Source: Ascarosepion bandense | Lineage: Eukaryota > Mollusca > Cephalopoda > Sepiida > Sepiidae | Assembly (NCBI GenBank): GCA_037127315.1 | Contig: JBBBDQ010000192.1 | Location: 4,456,001 to 4,520,000, forward strand | Reading direction: 5' to 3' | Length of the DNA stretch: 64,000 bases | In this document: piece by piece, positions 10,213 through 20,610 of the stretch | Numbering within the stretch: the first letter of the stretch is position 1 | How the letters are laid out: each line of letters starts with the position of its first letter | The notes under the pieces: model-generated | Told to the model about the DNA's origin: nothing | The model's input: only the letters and a program-made list of their open reading frames with translations | Databases searched by the model: none | Translations under genes and position numbers: made by a program

Positions 10213-10341
10213 GTGAAAATGAAGAAAAGAACGTTTAGAAGAAGAGGTTGAATGAAACTGTGGTGTGACCTACGTTCCAGGTTGGTGCAGAGTGAAAAAG
10301 AAGAAAAGACAGTTAGAAGAAGAGGTCAAATGAAACCATGA
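10213..10341 (+). repeat. Imperfect tandem duplication, about 79-bp period
   Basis: A block starting GTGAAAATGAAGAAAAGA at 10213 recurs as GTGAAAAAGAAGAAAAGA at 10292. Both continue into TTAGAAGAAGAGGT and AATGAAAC. The surroundings (10080-10480) are less AT-rich than the flanks and may belong to an unrecognised element. Confidence 0.7.
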
Positions 10342-11066
10342 CAGCCCCTGTGCCCAGGTCAGCTTCTTGAATTTTCTTACATTGCCACAAGGTCATCAGC
10401 TAATGGCTCCCATGTCGACTGCCTTTTGATGTGGATTGACGTGGTTTAAATAGTGAAACTTCTCAAGATGCTGGCTACAGAGGCTTTTTCACTTAGGTGG
10501 GAAAATACATCATATATAAATTTGCTATTTTTAATCCAATCAGCATTCAGAATTAGCTTTTCACACTGACTTCTTAGTTAGGTTTTTCCAAAATCGTTTG
10601 TATCCTTTTTGCGGGTGGGCAATTTTACTTTGGGTTTTTCTGATTTTGTGAGTGGGCAATTTATTTTGTGATTTTTTTGTTGGTTGATGAATTATATAGG
10701 ATTTGTATCCTATAAATCAATATTAATGATCTTTTACATAAATGGTAGTGACTTTCTGCCAATCCTGCTTCCAAAATTTTACTGGGTTAATAAGCTTCCA
10801 AATTGATGATGTTAAGTAAATTTAAATTTAATAACACACCTCTGATGAGCCTACTTGATGACTAAAATAATTATCCAACCTGTGAGAAATGCACAATTAT
10901 CTTGTAATAAATGAAGTGAAGTAATTTTTTAATATAAGAGAACTGTTCAAGAAAAAGAGTACACAATGAAGATCATTTCCCATCAAGCTAAAAGTCAAGA
11001 GAAATATAAACCTAAAAGAAAGAAGGGAACCCCTGTTCTTATAGCTGTCTTATTTAAATTGCAATA
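10342..11066. other. Non-coding stretch, nothing recognised
   Basis: AT-rich sequence up to the TA dinucleotide that borders the mariner at 11069. Confidence 0.4.
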
Positions 11067-11068
11067 TA

Positions 11069-12249
11069 CTGGATTGTCCATAAATTTCATGCTGACTTTT
11101 AAGGGAAATTAAAATCCAAAACAAAATTATGCCATTAAATATTTATACAACTAAATATAAACTAGTTTGTTGCACAAACTTTCTCTATTTTTCCTTCAAC
11201 TTAAAGATTCTGTCTTTCCAGAAGTTTGGTGGTTTCTTGGCAAAGAACTCATTAAAGTGGGGTTTTTTTAATGTCATCCAAAGAATTAAAATTTTTACCA
11301 TTGAGATTATTTTGCAAGGACTTGAATAAATGAAAATCTAAAGTAGCAATGTCTGGTGAATATAGTGAGTGTGATAACACATTCCAGTCAAGCAGCAACA
11401 ATTTTTGGGGGGTCACCAAAGAAACACGTGGTCTGGCATAGAAAACAACCAATCCTGGGTATTTTTCTTGAATTACTGCTTTTAATTCATCCAGTTAGCA
11501 GTACTTTTCAGAATCAACTGATTGGTTATTTGGTAGACATTCATATTACAGGATTCTTTTCTAGTTTTACCAGTGGCACAGCATGACTTTTTAGGATGAA
11601 GACCTGCTTTGTGAGGGGGGGTCACTAAAGTTGGCTCATGCTGCTTACCCCAGGATGTTTTTTGCTGAACATTGTTGTAAATGATTCATTTCTCATTACC
11701 CATCACAATTTGCTTCAAAAAGGGTGCATTTTCATTGTGTCTATACAGCAAATCAAATAGAAATGCGATCCAAAAGGTTCTTTTCACTCAGATCATATGG
11801 TACCCAAACATCGTAGCAATTCGAGTACCTAAGCTTCACTAAGTGCTCATGGATGAGGAATTTTGATAAATGTAATGTTTCTTCCCATTCTCACATTGTG
11901 TAATATGGGTTATTCTCAATCAATGTCTTGATATGGTTGTCATCTGTAGCGGGGAGAGCTGCCTGAGTGTTCTTCATCAATAGGGCAACAATCACAACTC
12001 TAAATTGAGCAAACAATTTCCATACAGTTCTGTCAGCAAAAGCACCTGCACCATACACAGCATATCTTTTTTTGTTGCTTGTGTGGGATGCAAAATTGAC
12101 ATGAATTAAGTAATTTTAAACTTTCTCTCTCAAGAAATAGTTTGAAGTGTGCTTTAATCAGAAATGTAAGCATATTATATTTGTCGATAAATTTGACATG
12201 TTGGAACATAAGCAACTAAAAATCAGTATGAAATTTCCAGACAACCCAA
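11069..12249 (-). mobile_element. Dead mariner (DD34D) element, copy 1
   Basis: An element of about 1.18 kb bounded by TA (11067-11068 and 12250-12251). The ends form inverted repeats (11069-11102 and 12216-12249) matching at 26 of 34 positions by eye, with core AAATTTCAT. On the minus strand the transposase relic gives NPYYTM, then VPYDLSEKNLLDRISI, MGNEK (first catalytic Asp of the GDEK box now Asn), VVFYARPRVSLVT (where HQDN is expected, so the second Asp is deleted) and LYSPDIATLDFHLFKSL with the third Asp kept. Stops and frameshifts break the frame. It is non-functional on two catalytic counts. Confidence 0.88.
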
Positions 12250-12251
12250 TA

Positions 12252-13088
12252 AAATATCTATTTGATTAAATAGCATCCAAAATCAAAAACAGATAATGGA
12301 AGTATAAAAATTATATTGTTTCAATTGTTGATGTACAGTTGAAAAAAATCTGGTCAAATTTAAATGGATTTGACAACTGAACTGAAGTTTCGTACCATCA
12401 TAGATATTTTCAACCAGAGAAGACAAACTAGAAAATAACAGTGGTAAGATTATGCTTTGGGATAATGTTAATTGTAATTGCAGTAAAAATTATAAAATTT
12501 TTCAGAGTTGATGGCTCAAAGTTGATTATTACCCACCTTCGAAAAAGGTTTCAAGACATCAAATTAGTAACATGCCCTCTCTCTTAGAAGTTTATTACTT
12601 CCCAGATATCTTCTGCTGCAAGTAATATTAGAGTTAAAACAATAGAGAAATTTAACAAAATCAATGAATGAAAGGCTGGTGAAAATTATACAGTGTCAGG
12701 GATCCCTATTAACAAGTAAAATAATAATTTATTCAAGTAATGCATGAATCAAATATGTTTCTAAGGCCTATATCTTTTAGATAAATTTATAAATAAAATT
12801 CATGTTAAACTTAATGGTCTATAAATACTTTATTTATATAATAGTATCTAACATCGAGTTATTATGAATATTTTTCATAAGGACAGATATTATAAACTGA
12901 AAACCACACAATATATTGTTCATATAAATATATTCTGAAAATCTTATTGACAATGGTTGATATATTTTTTTGTGAAGATGTTGATTTGCATAATGAAATC
13001 TGGCATGGTGAATTGTTAAGAGTCTGCTTGTCACAAATGAAATTAAAATTCAGTTTCCCAGTAGAGGGAGACACCATTTTAAACTTTT

Positions 13089-13139
<51 letters not shown>

Positions 13140-13990
13140 AAAAAGAAAAGTATAGCAGGCAGTTTTAAACATTACTAACATCATCAGGCATTGATCAGAT
13201 CCATTACTATAAAAAGAAAGTAAAAAGTTATCATTCAGAGTTGAACTGATTATTTAAAATCAGTCAATATGAATTAGAGACTTTTGAAACCTGTTATGAT
13301 AATCTTTCAATAAACATATTCTTTGACCTTTTCTAGTTCTACAATTCATCTGGTATTTCTTTCACATGTATCATATTTATGTTTTTGAATCTGAGTGTCA
13401 AAGATTCCTGCAGACTGCAGTAATGTATGTCTGTAAAAGACTCCAGGTAGTGATTTGATTAAATCATATGTTCATTTTTTAAAACATATGTAAAATACAG
13501 GCAAAACCTTTTTCAATTATGAAAGTCCATGGTGATTGCTTTTGTTCTACTGATTACAAGGATCTATATTGCCTTGAATTGTATACTGAATTTGCATGAG
13601 GAAGGTCACAGAACAAATCACCCAAAATATGATAACGCAGCAATAATAAGGGTATTTATCCAAATACCTTATGGGAAAATACCAATGGGTCAGAATTTTA
13701 GATGACAGTAAATGTTGTGAGTCATTTAGAGCTAAAGTAGAATATGACACTAACTGATTTTGTCTCAGGTGTAAAGACAAAAAATAGGCATTATCACAGA
13801 TCAGAAGTTAAGAGTCATTTATATAAAGTTTTGTTGCCAGTACTGATGACACAAATAATATATTTGGACTTTTTACTGTCAGTTCTTTTTAAAACAAAAT
13901 AACTACCCAAAAAAGAATAGCCAATCACAAACAAGACTACTCCCATGATATCAAACCATATTCTATATAAACAAGAAAAAACCGTAACTT
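12252..13990. other. AT-rich non-coding stretch with (TA)n at 13092-13136
   Basis: No coding motif. Around 13150-13190, next to the TA run, the minus strand has ATGCCTGATGATG followed by TTTAAAAC. It resembles the start of hammerhead motif 4 but lacks a convincing stem II and cleavage triplet. It is probably a decayed relative of that repeat. Confidence 0.4.
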
Positions 13991-13995
13991 AATAA

Positions 13996-14064
13996 CATAC
14001 AGCCCTGACGAGTGAGAACATCATAACAGTGTCCACACGAAACTTCAAAGTCGGCATGAATATG
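13996..14064 (+). ncRNA. Hammerhead ribozyme-like motif 3, all core residues present
   Basis: CTGACGA (14005-14011) fits the core CUGANGA. Stem II has GTG (14012-14014) with CAC (14036-14038), and ACA (14018-14020) with TGT (14030-14032), around an internal loop. GAAA is at 14039-14042. Stem III is the minimal A-U plus C-G pair closing loop TTCAAA. The cleavage triplet is GTC (14050-14052). Stem I pairs GCC (14002-14004) with GGC (14053-14055), and CATA (13996-13999) with TATG (14061-14064), around an internal loop. This matches type I hammerheads described in Penelope-like elements. No core residue is mutated. Confidence 0.75.
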
Positions 14065-14114
14065 CTCTATTAAAGAGACAGACTCTTTGTCCACATATAT
14101 ATATATATATATAC

Positions 14115-15378
14115 TAGGACCTTGAATAAGTTTTCACTGATTTTTCATGAAATGTGATGTTTTATTTATAAAAATTAGTAAGAAACATGACACTGAAAAT
14201 ATTGTCCATCTCTAGCCACTACTTTTTTCCATCTTTCTGGCAGCATTTGAATTTCACGTCAGAAAAAACAACACGTCTTTTGAAGCTAACCATGAGCCAA
14301 CATTTTCATAAGAATAAAAGTGCTGCTCAGCAAGGCCATGTGTCATCAATTGAAACACATGATAATCAGATGGAACAATGTCTGGTGAATATGGCAGTTG
14401 AAGGAGAATTTCTCAAATAAAGCGCTTCCAAGTAGGTTTTCATCCATTTTGCAACATGTGGCCTACTGTTGTCATGTTGCAAAATCACTTTGTTGTGTCT
14501 CTGCTCATATAGTGGCCATTTTTTCCTTCAATGTTATGATCAAACACATAAATTGTAATCAATAGCAATCTTTCATGATGGTTTTGGTTGGTTTGAGCAG
14601 CTCGTAATAAACTACACCCAGTTGATCCCACTAAATGCAAAACAGAAGCTTCAAACCATGGATATTTGGCTTTGCCGCCAATGTTGATATATGGCCAGGC
14701 TTACCCAAAAATCTTCTACATTAAAGATTATTGTAGTGTATCCACTTTTTTATTACCGGTCACAATATGTTTCTTTTTCTGTTGTTAAAGCAGTTGTTTA
14801 CACATGACAAGATGCCATTTGACATCTCTTGACTTCAGCTCCTGCGGCACCCAATGTTCTTGCTTTTAATCATTTCCTAATGCTTTCAAACATTTCAAAA
14901 CTGTTGTGTGATCAACTTCTAATGATTCTTCAAGTTCAGCTCATTCCTGACATGTGTCTTTATGAAGTAATGCCTCCAATTTTTCATCTTTAAACTTTTT
15001 CAGTGCACCAGAGTATTCTTTATCTTCAACATGAAAATCATTATTTTTGAAGCATCTAAACCAATCTCTGCAGATTGTTTCCATCAGAGTATGTTTGCCG
15101 TAAGTCTCAACAAGAATTCTGTGTGTTTCAGCTGCAGATTTCTGTTGAATAAAGTAGTGCAGTAAAATTCCTCGCAAATACACTTTCTTTGGCACAAAAT
15201 CTGACATGCTAAATGCTATGAAAAACAAAGTTGTTTACACTTTGGTGAAATGGCATACACTAAATTTCAAACTTGATTATAGTACAACATCATAGATGCG
15301 CTACCATCTGACACAACATGCATGTGGTTCTGGGAACAGCATCTGTTAGAAAACAGCAAGAACTTATTCAAGGTTCAT
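14115..15378 (-). mobile_element. Dead mariner (DD34D) element, copy 2
   Basis: Inverted ends sharing ACCTTGAATAAGTT lie at 14117-14140 and 15353-15376, with TA repeats outside both. The transposase runs on the minus strand from Met at 15207 (MSDFVPKKVYLRGILLHY) to a stop at 14175-14177 (QYFQCHVSY). The N-terminal helix-turn-helix part is open: SAAETHRILVETYG and CRDWFRCFKNNDF. Catalytic positions: VTGNKK has Asn for the first Asp (14752-14754); ILQHDNSRPH keeps the second (14471-14473); YSPDIVPSDYHV keeps the third (14365-14367). The nucleotide spacing implies a one-base slip in the 34-residue interval. Other stops are present, so it is inactive. Confidence 0.9.
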
Positions 15379-15394
15379 ATATATATATATATAT

Positions 15395-15694
15395 ATGCCA
15401 GAGGTATATGTCGTGTACTGCATACAATGCGCCAAATGCAAAGGCATTCTATGTTGGCAGCACCACAAGACCATTACATATTGGGATATAAAAGAATACA
15501 TACACATGCAAGCGTTGTCTTTCCAAAAACATTTAATAAAATGCAAAAATACTAACAAGAACATAATGGTCAGCATCGAGGCTAGAGAGCACAACTTAGG
15601 TAACCTGCACATAAAAGAGTCCCTAATAATAGCTAAATTGCACCCGCCAATCAACAATCGACAAGAGCTTAACCTAAATTACATAACAGAATAG
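15395..15694 (+). pseudogene. Penelope-like element GIY-YIG endonuclease remnant, copy 2
   Basis: This open stretch of 99 codons encodes most of a GIY-YIG endonuclease. It starts VYVVYCIQCAKC. The YIG part (FYVGSTTRPLHI) is readable in another frame at about 15447-15485. Then in the first frame come IKEYIH, FQKHLIKCKNTNKNIMVS, EAREHNLGNL, IKESLIIAKLHPPINNRQE and LNLNYITE before a stop. Two compensating frameshifts flank the YIG segment. No RT domain lies upstream, because mariner copy 2 abuts it. Together with hammerhead motif 3 beyond the mariner, this suggests one Penelope-like element split by the mariner. Confidence 0.85.
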
Positions 15695-16330
15695 ACAACA
15701 CTAACACGCACATGACATACACTCACCACAACAATAAAGCTCATACACACGGGCAAGATAAGAACAAAGTTGAATGAATGACAATAACCACACGCACACA
15801 TTTCTCCCCCCCCCCCCCGGGCAGAGTAGCGGAGGCGCTTATAAAACACCACACACCGGAACACACACACACATATAAAAAATAAAAAAGTAAATTTAAT
15901 TACAATAACCACATGCACATAGACACACGCACATGACACGGTCACAACACTCAAACACCACCAGATAAATCAGAAAGATAAAACAACAGTAATGAAGCTG
16001 ATACTCTTCGACCCTGTCACAGAGTCAAGTGAACTTTCAGATCACATTAAGATAAACCACACATACAAGCGGGCTGATATCATCAGACCATAAAGACCCC
16101 AACTAGAATACACACACATACACATACCACAACTAGACACACACATAACATTAATGCCCCAACCAGAATACACACACGTACACACACACATACACACGTA
16201 CAGCAGCAGTGGACAACCCTCAACAAGAGAAGTTCGGACAGTCAAAAGCTTCTCTGCCATTCTGAAGATGAGATTTTAATCTTGAAATATTAATGTTTAA
16301 TAAATAGGTAACACAAACACTTCCTTACCT
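15695..16330 (+). other. CA-rich 3' flank of the Penelope fragment
   Basis: Non-coding and rich in ACACAC words, with a run of 12 or more C at about 15807-15818. Open frames on the minus strand are translations of the CA repeats. The stretch ends with the hairpin described at 16262, so it is probably the Penelope 3' untranslated region. Confidence 0.45.
16262..16302 (+). other. Hammerhead-like terminal hairpin of the Penelope element
   Basis: CTGAAGA (16262-16268) fits CUGANGA with A at the variable position. A five-pair stem AGATT/AATCT (16271-16282) follows, then GAAA (16284-16287), then a six-pair stem TATTAA/TTAATA (16288-16302). The expected U16.1 opposite A15.1 is missing, so this is not a clean hammerhead. 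It may be a conserved terminal fold of this element family. Confidence 0.35.
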
Positions 16331-17381
16331 TCCTTTATTTCACTCAACGCATTGTGACAGCCTTCAAGACATAACCCATACAACTATTTTACACAATGCT
16401 TCAAGCAAATTATAAAACTTTACTATATATATGACTTTGGGTGCACAGTGATATAATGTATAGCAGTTTTTAATGAGAAATTTGACAGTAAAGTTCAAAT
16501 TTCATCCACTTACATGTAAATATGGTTTGGAAAGGTATGAATCCATTTCTTCTTCCTCCAACTATGGGTGTATAGCAGGAAAGACCAGGCCTTAAAGCCT
16601 TGATTAGAAACCAGTATAAGAGAAAGTAAATGCTGAATTTAAAATCTCAAGAGTGTTTTTTGGAGACCTTGTGGCACACTATGTGCATCAGTTTTTTTTA
16701 CATCTGATTCTTTTGAAAAGTGTTGTTAGTTCTGCATAACCCTTCACCATTATAATCACATTGTATGTGCAAGTAGTCTGGACATAGTAATCCAGGAAAT
16801 TCAAAGCTGATTAATTCAGAGGCTATATGTTAGGAGTGACATGATCATAAAAATTCTTGACAAACCATGCAGAAAAGAACAGAGTCCTACTGAAATGTAC
16901 AGCTACCCACTCAATCCAGAAGCTGAGTAGCATTTTAGGCATCAACATTAATGCCTTGTGGGAAGAAGTAAGACAACACGGCATAGCTTTCATTGTTCAC
17001 AAGCCCAAAAAACATCATAGATCTTTGGCATGGGTACCTCCATATGGTCATTGTATATCTACTTATTGTTAGTTCTGTTCACCTGACCACTTTCAAGAAG
17101 TTCACTATGTCCAATTCATTGTAGTTTGTAACTAGCACCACAAGCATGACATGTCATTTTTTTGTACAAGACTGTTATTGTACTCAATAAATATAAAAGA
17201 GAAATGCACATGTTAAAATCTGGTGCATTTAAGGCCCATTAAGTTATGTTCTCAAATACACCCTACATTGGGTGTGTATACACATACACACCTACTGAAA
17301 AGTTATTACCTCCTAAAATGTGAACAAAAATGACACTTTTTTGAAAAGCTTCTACAGTAATTTTGTTCTCATCACTTCCTG

Positions 17382-17424
<43 letters not shown>

Positions 17425-17500
17425 AATAAAAGCTAAAGTTTAGAATAAGCTAAAAGTTTAAAATATAAAATAAACTGCCAAAAATGCCAGAGCCAAAATA
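16331..17500. other. Non-coding stretch with (TA)n at 17381-17422
   Basis: No protein motif was recognised. The 71-codon open frame at 16857-17072 is not low complexity, but I cannot place it in any family. The region 16640-17110 may be an unrecognised DNA transposon remnant. Confidence 0.35.
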
Positions 17501-17506
17501 TGATAT

Positions 17507-17567
17507 CAAATCTGCTACTCAGAGTTTCATGCAATGGCAATCATCAGGCATATCAGTAGCAGATTTG
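17507..17567 (-). ncRNA. Hammerhead ribozyme-like motif 4 inside a 13-bp inverted repeat
   Basis: On the minus strand: CTGATGA (17541-17547), short stem II TGC/GCA with loop CATT (within 17529-17540), GAAA (17525-17528), minimal stem III with loop TCTGA, and cleavage triplet GTA (17516-17518). Stem I can pair UGC with GCA next to the core and GAUAU with AUAUC further out. The block is framed by a perfect 13-bp inverted repeat (17507-17519 and 17555-17567, core ATCTGCTACT). All core bases are present, but stem II is only three pairs. Confidence 0.55.
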
Positions 17568-18959
17568 GTATTTTATATACACACACACACACACAAAAAA
17601 AAAGAAATAAGGAGAGAAAAACTGACATCAGCAATTATGGAATACAAATAGATTCAGATAGACATGAACAGACTGAGATAGATAATTAGGAAATATATTC
17701 AAAGAAGGAAATTTGAGTGAAAATTTTTAATCTCAAAGGAATGTCAAATCTATCCTTAAATCTCTCAGGTAATATAAAGCTTAGGATTATGGTGAAAGAG
17801 TTAAACTATTTTGTTTACTTAGATATGATCAAAACAATCACTAAAGTTGCTATGTCTGAACAAGTTTAGGCTACAAAATGACATTATCTTAAATAAGTAT
17901 TTATATTGGTTTCATTTTTCAAATGCACAAACATAATGAGAGTAATACCCACATAAATTACTGTCGTACCTAGTAATTAGTAATAAATATTTGTTATATT
18001 TTTCCCATTCTAAAACAGTTTACTCACTTCTGTAGACTGAGTATCTGAACAGTTGCAATAAAAACAGATTAAAACTTATAGAGTTTAGCATCTGAATGTA
18101 CATGCCGGCCATATTCATCTTAAATATTTATTTATCTCTAAAAACATCTTTAACCATAATCTTTTACAAAAATGGCAGTTTGTTAAAGATCCTGAAACCA
18201 ACAGACTTTTCGTATTAAACTTAAATAGACAGAAAATTATTTGATGTTAATAGAAAATATATACTACATATCAGGATCTCTATATACAATTTAATAATTT
18301 AAAGTAGGTGTTATAAAGTTGTATGTCATAATTGTTGATACTGAAATAAAGTTGTCTTACAAACTGAATATGAACAAATTCCTACTCTTGTCTAGGAGAA
18401 ATTATTTATAGTCTCCATTCTTCAAATATGTAAATTACAACTTTTCATTTCCAAGAAACATAAAAGTTTAATGTCCCTGGTAGATTGGATACTTCTCCTA
18501 TATAGCTGCTCTGTCACTTTTCTGTTTTTTTTTCTTTTTCATTCTTCATGATATCTTGAACAAGGCTATCTAGATCTCTATCACTCTTTATTATGGTATC
18601 AGGCTGGTTATTCACTTATAAAAACATCTTCATTGGCCAACAGAGTCTTATTGGTCATCTAAGTCAATGCTTTCAGGGTAATAATTTTGCATATCAGAAT
18701 TTAGATATAGAGGCTCTGGTATGTGACATGTTTATCATAAAAATCACTGATCTTGTACACAATTATTAGGAATATTAGTAAAAGTTCTTCTCCACTTTCT
18801 TCTTGATATTCTATCCATGGTCTAATTGGGTAAGCATGTGTTGCTGTCCCATTACCATTTCTTATTATCTCTGTTATGACCTTTCCACAGTATAAAATGA
18901 CCTCTTTCTGGATTTGATTTTTTGTCTCTTTTTTACCATGTTTTCATTTATAGAATGAG
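17568..18959. other. AT-rich stretch; gypsy tail may reach in from the right
   Basis: No secure features to about 18480. From 18480 to 18959 the minus strand may continue the C-terminal integrase region of the gypsy element at 18960, but stops are too dense to be sure. Confidence 0.3.
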
Positions 18960-20610
18960 ACTTCAAATTTGCATGGATTTGTTATCCCATTAAAGCAGAA
19001 GTACTTTCTAATTTACCAGTATGCAGAATTATATGATAGCTTAATAATAGTCAAGATATCAAGAGATTATTGTGATGAGAAGAGAATGACTTCAGTCCTA
19101 TTTTTTATTGTTAACACCATTCTTTGTGTAATCCTAGTGGTTGTTTTATATAGGATACAACCAATATCCCTTAACCAATAACATAGTTCTTCATCACAAA
19201 ATTCTGAAGCGTCATCTGATACTAAAATCTTTGGTCTCAAAGTGCAATTTCTATAAGAAACATGAACAATTTCAGACCACCCAGAAAAATAATCAACTAA
19301 AATAAACAAGCCTAATATTTCAGTTCTTTAGGTTATCAATGAAGTTTGTTTTGCCAAAAGGTTTTAGCTTTACTTATACATTTTTGGAATTTATGGATGT
19401 AAACTTTGATGTCATGCAAGTATCCAGATCACCATGCTTCCAATTTTTATTGTTTCTTTGTTGCTGCAGCAACACAGTATCACAGCATCATGTTCACCTT
19501 TTATAATATTTCTTATAGATTATGGTGGTATAATTAAGTCCTTATTACATATGCCATTTTCCATATATATATCTATATCTAATTTCTTTATAAGATCTTT
19601 TGATTTTGGAACAATTACTCAATACATTTCTTTTTATTCTCAAGACAATTCTTTTCAGATCACACATGTTTTTCAGATGCCAGGTGATTTATAGATATCA
19701 TTTAAAAAACATTATCCAGGTTTTCCTTTGATTCAAGACAAAAATGTAATCTTGATAGTGCATCAACATAAGGAATGGAGTTTCCTTTAATGTACTCAAA
19801 TGTCATTATCTTTAAAGCCCATCTTAATATTCTTGGTGTTATGATTTTTGGTAATTCCTTTCTCAGATTAAAAATAAATTCTAAAGGCTTTTTTGTCACA
19901 TTTCAGTAGTAATTTTTTAACTAGCAGGAAGTGATGAGCCTAAGTGGTCATTCAACCAATAGCTAAAGCCTCTTTATTTGAATAATTGAATTCTAGGATA
20001 ATATTCCAGAAATAGAATGTTTGCTTGTATCTGTATTTAATGTAACATTCCTTTTTCTTAGTAGGAGCTCTTTTTAAGTTATGAAAACCTGTTTTTTGCT
20101 CTTCTATTCAAAAAAATTCAATTGTTTTTATGGAATCATTGGCAAATATCTTCTATAAAAAATAATTAATCCTAAAAGCGGTTTCAATTCATTTTATTGG
20201 TAAGTTCAGACACATTTAATATATTAACGTATTAAACCTTGGTCTGATGAAACACCTTCTTTCAAAACTGAATATCCAAGGAACAACATTCTATTAGAAT
20301 TATGTACATATTTCTTTTCATTGATGTTCATGCCTACCCTTCTTAGTCTATTCAAAAAAAGGCTGATTTTTTAATTAGTCTTCAGGGAGAGCAACCAAAG
20401 AAATAGCATCCTGATAAACCACCATATTTTAATGTGATTTTTCCAAAGATTTCTCTATTTTTCATTAAAATATGCTAATTATTTTTTTATGCTGTACAGC
20501 ATTTGAATCCCTCTAAATAAGCCTATCAAAGTGTTGATTGTTGTTATTTCTTTGAGGTTTTCATCTATTTGAATTTAATGATAGGCAGTCTTTAGATTAA
20601 CTTTTAAAAA
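18960..20610 (-). pseudogene. Ty3/gypsy pol remnant 2, downstream part
   Basis: Minus-strand relics, in order: NLKTAY-IQIDENLKEITTIN with LIGLFRGIQ (RT, about 20500-20590); VVYQDAISLV (RT catalytic box YQDD with the last Asp changed to Ala, 20405-20416); KPLEFIFNLRKELPK and YIKGNSIPYVDALSRLHF (RNase H end and linker, 19702-19899); FILVDYFSGWSEI and LVSDDASEFCDEELCYWL (integrase core with its first two acidic motifs, 19067-19309). Stops and shifts are frequent. The reading continues at 22150-22460, across an inserted LINE. Confidence 0.85.

Noticed and set aside
13150..13190. Fifth hammerhead-like motif on the minus strand
   Set aside because: CTGATGA is present, but stem II does not pair, GAAA is AAAA and the cleavage triplet is missing.
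14187..14420. 77-codon plus-strand open frame
   Set aside because: It is the antisense shadow of the mariner transposase C-terminus.
15679..16260. Cys/Val-rich minus-strand open frames
   Set aside because: Translations of CA microsatellite sequence.
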